Assembly (NCBI GenBank): GCA_028698405.1
Contig: JAQVDF010000091.1
Span: 1 to 7,171, forward strand
Length of the DNA stretch: 7,171 nt
Origin: Phenylobacterium sp.
Lineage (GTDB): Bacteria; Pseudomonadota; Alphaproteobacteria; Caulobacterales; Caulobacteraceae
Direction of reading: 5' to 3'
The position numbers and the translations under genes were made by a program. Position 1 is the first letter of the stretch. Each line of letters begins with the position of its first letter. A model generated the notes under the pieces. The model did no database searches and was not told where the DNA came from. It saw only the letters and a list, made by a program, of their open reading frames with translations. Positions 6,188-7,171 of the stretch are shown piece by piece.

Positions 6188-6223
6188 CGCTTTCCTAAAG
6201 GGGCGTTCCGGTTTCCGAAAGCG
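6188..6223. repeat. Inverted repeat in the cysQ-chpT divergent region
   Basis: CGCTTTC (6188-6194) and GAAAGCG (6217-6223) are perfect seven-base inverted arms separated by 22 bases, a centre-to-centre distance near three helical turns. They lie between the cysQ start and the chpT start, so a dimeric regulator could use them. I saw no clear CtrA box (TTAA-N7-TTAA) or housekeeping promoter here. Function is speculative. Confidence 0.25.
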
Positions 6224-6249
6224 TCAAATCAGGCCAATCTCCGCGCCCG

Positions 6250-6915
6250 ATGACCGAGGAACCTCCCACCTTCGACGTGGCCGCGGCTCCGCCGCCCACC
6301 GCCCAGGTCGCCGCCTTCCTGGCGGCTCGCCTGTGCCACGACTTCATCAGCCCGGCGAGCGCCATCGTCTCCGGCCTGGACCTGCTCGAAGATCCCACGG
6401 CCCAGGACATGCGGGACGAGGCGATGGCGCTGATCAACTCCAGCGCCCGCAAGCTCGCCGACCTGCTGTCGTTCTCGCGGGTGGCGTTCGGCGCCTCGGC
6501 CAGCGCCGACACCTTCGACACGCGCGAACTCGAGAAGCTGGCGGGCGGCGTGTTCAACCACATGCGCGCCGAGCTCGAGTGGGACGTCGAGCTCGAGTCC
6601 CTCAACAAGCCCGCGGCCCGCGCGCTGCTGAACCTGGCCCAGATGGGCGGGGCGGCGCTGCCCACCGGCGGCCGGACCCGGGTGCGGGCGGCGCGCGAGG
6701 GCGAGTTCACGGCCATCGCGGTGGACTCGGTCGGCCCGCGGGCCAAGCTTCGGCCGGAAGTTCTGGCGGGGCTGCGCGGAGAGTCGAGCGAAGGGCTGCA
6801 CGGCCACTGGGTGCAGGCCTACTACGTCCACCTCTTCCTGACCGACGTCGGCGGACGCGTGTTCGCCGACATCAACGAAGAGCGCGTACTTTTCGCGGCC
6901 ACCGTGCCCCTGTAG
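6250..6915 (+). CDS. chpT: Histidine phosphotransferase ChpT
   Basis: ChpT relays phosphate from the hybrid kinase CckA to the master regulator CtrA and to CpdR, which controls CtrA proteolysis, so it sits at the centre of the alphaproteobacterial cell-cycle pathway. It is a cytoplasmic dimer. The product is 221 residues, close to the roughly 225 of Caulobacter. A variable Pro/Ala-rich N-terminus (1-20) precedes the dimerisation helix with ARLCHDFISPASAIVSGLDL (26-45), in which His30 is the phospho-accepting histidine. The second helix has SSARKLADLLSFSRVAFGAS (64-83), then DTRELEKLAGGVF (90-102). The C-terminal part is a degenerate kinase ATPase-like fold with ALLNLAQMGGAALPTGG (125-141) and GPRAKLRPEVLAGLRG (162-177); ChpT proteins do not bind ATP. 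The ATG at 6250 lacks a recognisable Shine-Dalgarno site, but the family length supports it. A CheY-like gene follows 87 bases later in the same direction. Confidence 0.95.
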   Translation: MTEEPPTFDVAAAPPPTAQVAAFLAARLCHDFISPASAIVSGLDLLEDPTAQDMRDEAMALINSSARKLADLLSFSRVAFGASASADTFDTRELEKLAGGVFNHMRAELEWDVELESLNKPAARALLNLAQMGGAALPTGGRTRVRAAREGEFTAIAVDSVGPRAKLRPEVLAGLRGESSEGLHGHWVQAYYVHLFLTDVGGRVFADINEERVLFAATVPL

Positions 6916-6950
6916 CCATCACGCGTGACGAATAAACCACAGCTCCCAAC

Positions 6951-6983
6951 CCTCCCTTAACCAAGGGGGCGGACAAGGGGAGG
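6951..6983 (+). promoter_or_regulatory. Leader with two alternative stems around the receiver-gene ribosome binding site
   Basis: The pyrimidine block CCTCCCTT (6951-6958) can pair in two exclusive ways. Locally, CCCTT (6954-6958) pairs with AAGGG (6963-6967) around an AACC loop. At longer range all eight bases pair with 6976-6983 (one G-U), which covers the strong GGGGAGG Shine-Dalgarno site at 6977-6983. The second fold would hide the site, the first would expose it. This is read from complementarity only; purine- and pyrimidine-rich tracts pair easily by chance. Confidence 0.25.
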
Positions 6984-7002
6984 TGGAGTGGAGTTCGTCC
7001 CC

Positions 7003-7171
7003 GTGAAGACCTGTCTCGTCGTCGACGACAGCCGCGTGATCCGCAAGGTCGCGCGCCGCATCCTCGAGGAGTTCGGCTTCGACATCGCCGAGGCGTCCGA
7101 CGGGCTGGAGGCGCTGGCCTGGTGCCGGGCGATGATGCCCGACGCGGTGCTGCTGGACTGGAACCTGCCGA
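7003..7171 (+). CDS. CheY-like response regulator receiver protein, 3' end outside window
   Basis: The first 56 residues of a receiver domain are visible. VKTCLVVDDSRVIRKVARRI opens the domain, with the acidic pair Asp8/Asp9 that holds Mg. Then comes the helix-strand part LEEFGFDIAEASDGLEALAW (21-40), and Asp52 in AVLLDWNLP (48-56) is the phosphorylation site. Receivers of this type in alphaproteobacteria usually begin directly at MKTCL, so GTG at 7003 is chosen; GGAG (6990-6993) lies nine bases before it. An in-frame GTG at 6988 would add MEFVP and uses the stronger GGGGAGG (6977-6983) four bases upstream, so the start is uncertain. Whether it is a single-domain protein or carries an output domain cannot be seen. 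Its place directly after chpT in the same direction suggests it may exchange phosphate with ChpT or a related relay, which is inference. Confidence 0.9.
   Translation, partial: MKTCLVVDDSRVIRKVARRILEEFGFDIAEASDGLEALAWCRAMMPDAVLLDWNLP

Noticed and set aside
6571..6598. Ten-base direct repeat GAGCTCGAGT, 18 bases apart, inside chpT
   Set aside because: Both copies encode Glu-Leu-Glu in the reading frame of ChpT and are explained by preferred codons; no sign of a mobile or regulatory repeat.
5565..6935. Open frame of 456 codons on the + strand
   Set aside because: Antisense to cysQ and then out of frame with chpT; both real genes explain the region better.
6957..6962. TTAACC as a CtrA-binding half site before the receiver gene
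   Set aside because: The second TTAA at the required seven-base spacing is missing (CCAA on one side, GGCG on the other).

Overview
The window is very GC-rich and densely packed, with strong G/C preference at third codon positions. It looks like an alphaproteobacterial chromosome, most likely Caulobacterales (Caulobacter/Phenylobacterium-like). The best lineage marker is a clear ChpT, the histidine phosphotransferase of the CckA-ChpT-CtrA cell-cycle phosphorelay, which is confined to Alphaproteobacteria. The genus is inference. I see no insertion sequence, phage gene, tRNA, rRNA or CRISPR array, and no gap between genes longer than about 130 bases.

Layout. Positions 1-950 (+) hold the 3' end of a gene resembling uroporphyrinogen-III methyltransferase (siroheme branch), overlapping by four bases the molybdate permease gene modB. 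Positions 955-2616 (-) hold an MHS-type major facilitator transporter with an unusually large periplasmic loop. Positions 2742-2951 (+) encode a dodecin flavoprotein. Positions 3006-5077 (-) form a two-gene unit: an enoyl-CoA hydratase/isomerase-family gene followed by glutaryl-CoA dehydrogenase. Positions 5179-5397 (+) encode a small one-helix membrane protein of unknown function. Positions 5405-6163 (-) encode a CysQ-type bisphosphate nucleotidase. Positions 6250-6915 (+) are chpT, and from about 7003 to the window end (+) there is the start of a CheY-like receiver protein.

Functional logic. Siroheme synthesis and molybdate uptake both serve nitrate assimilation (molybdenum cofactor for nitrate reductase, siroheme for nitrite reductase), so their overlap is biologically sensible, although modC is not in the window. 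The acyl-CoA pair belongs to degradation of glutaryl-CoA (from lysine, tryptophan or aromatic compounds). However, the hydratase-like partner lacks both classical hydratase glutamates, so it probably does another crotonase-fold reaction. chpT and the receiver gene form a signalling pair at the right edge.

The neighbouring genes are mostly convergent or divergent, and several junctions carry neat inverted repeats: a 12-base palindrome containing both stop codons of modB and the transporter, a 33-base symmetrical hairpin centred between dodecin and glutaryl-CoA dehydrogenase, and a palindrome in the divergent region near 5130. Nothing here is plainly a new multi-gene system. The observations most worth following are the transporter's loop with the protein's only two cysteines, the atypical active site of the crotonase-family enzyme, the receiver gene next to chpT, and the unrecognised membrane microprotein.
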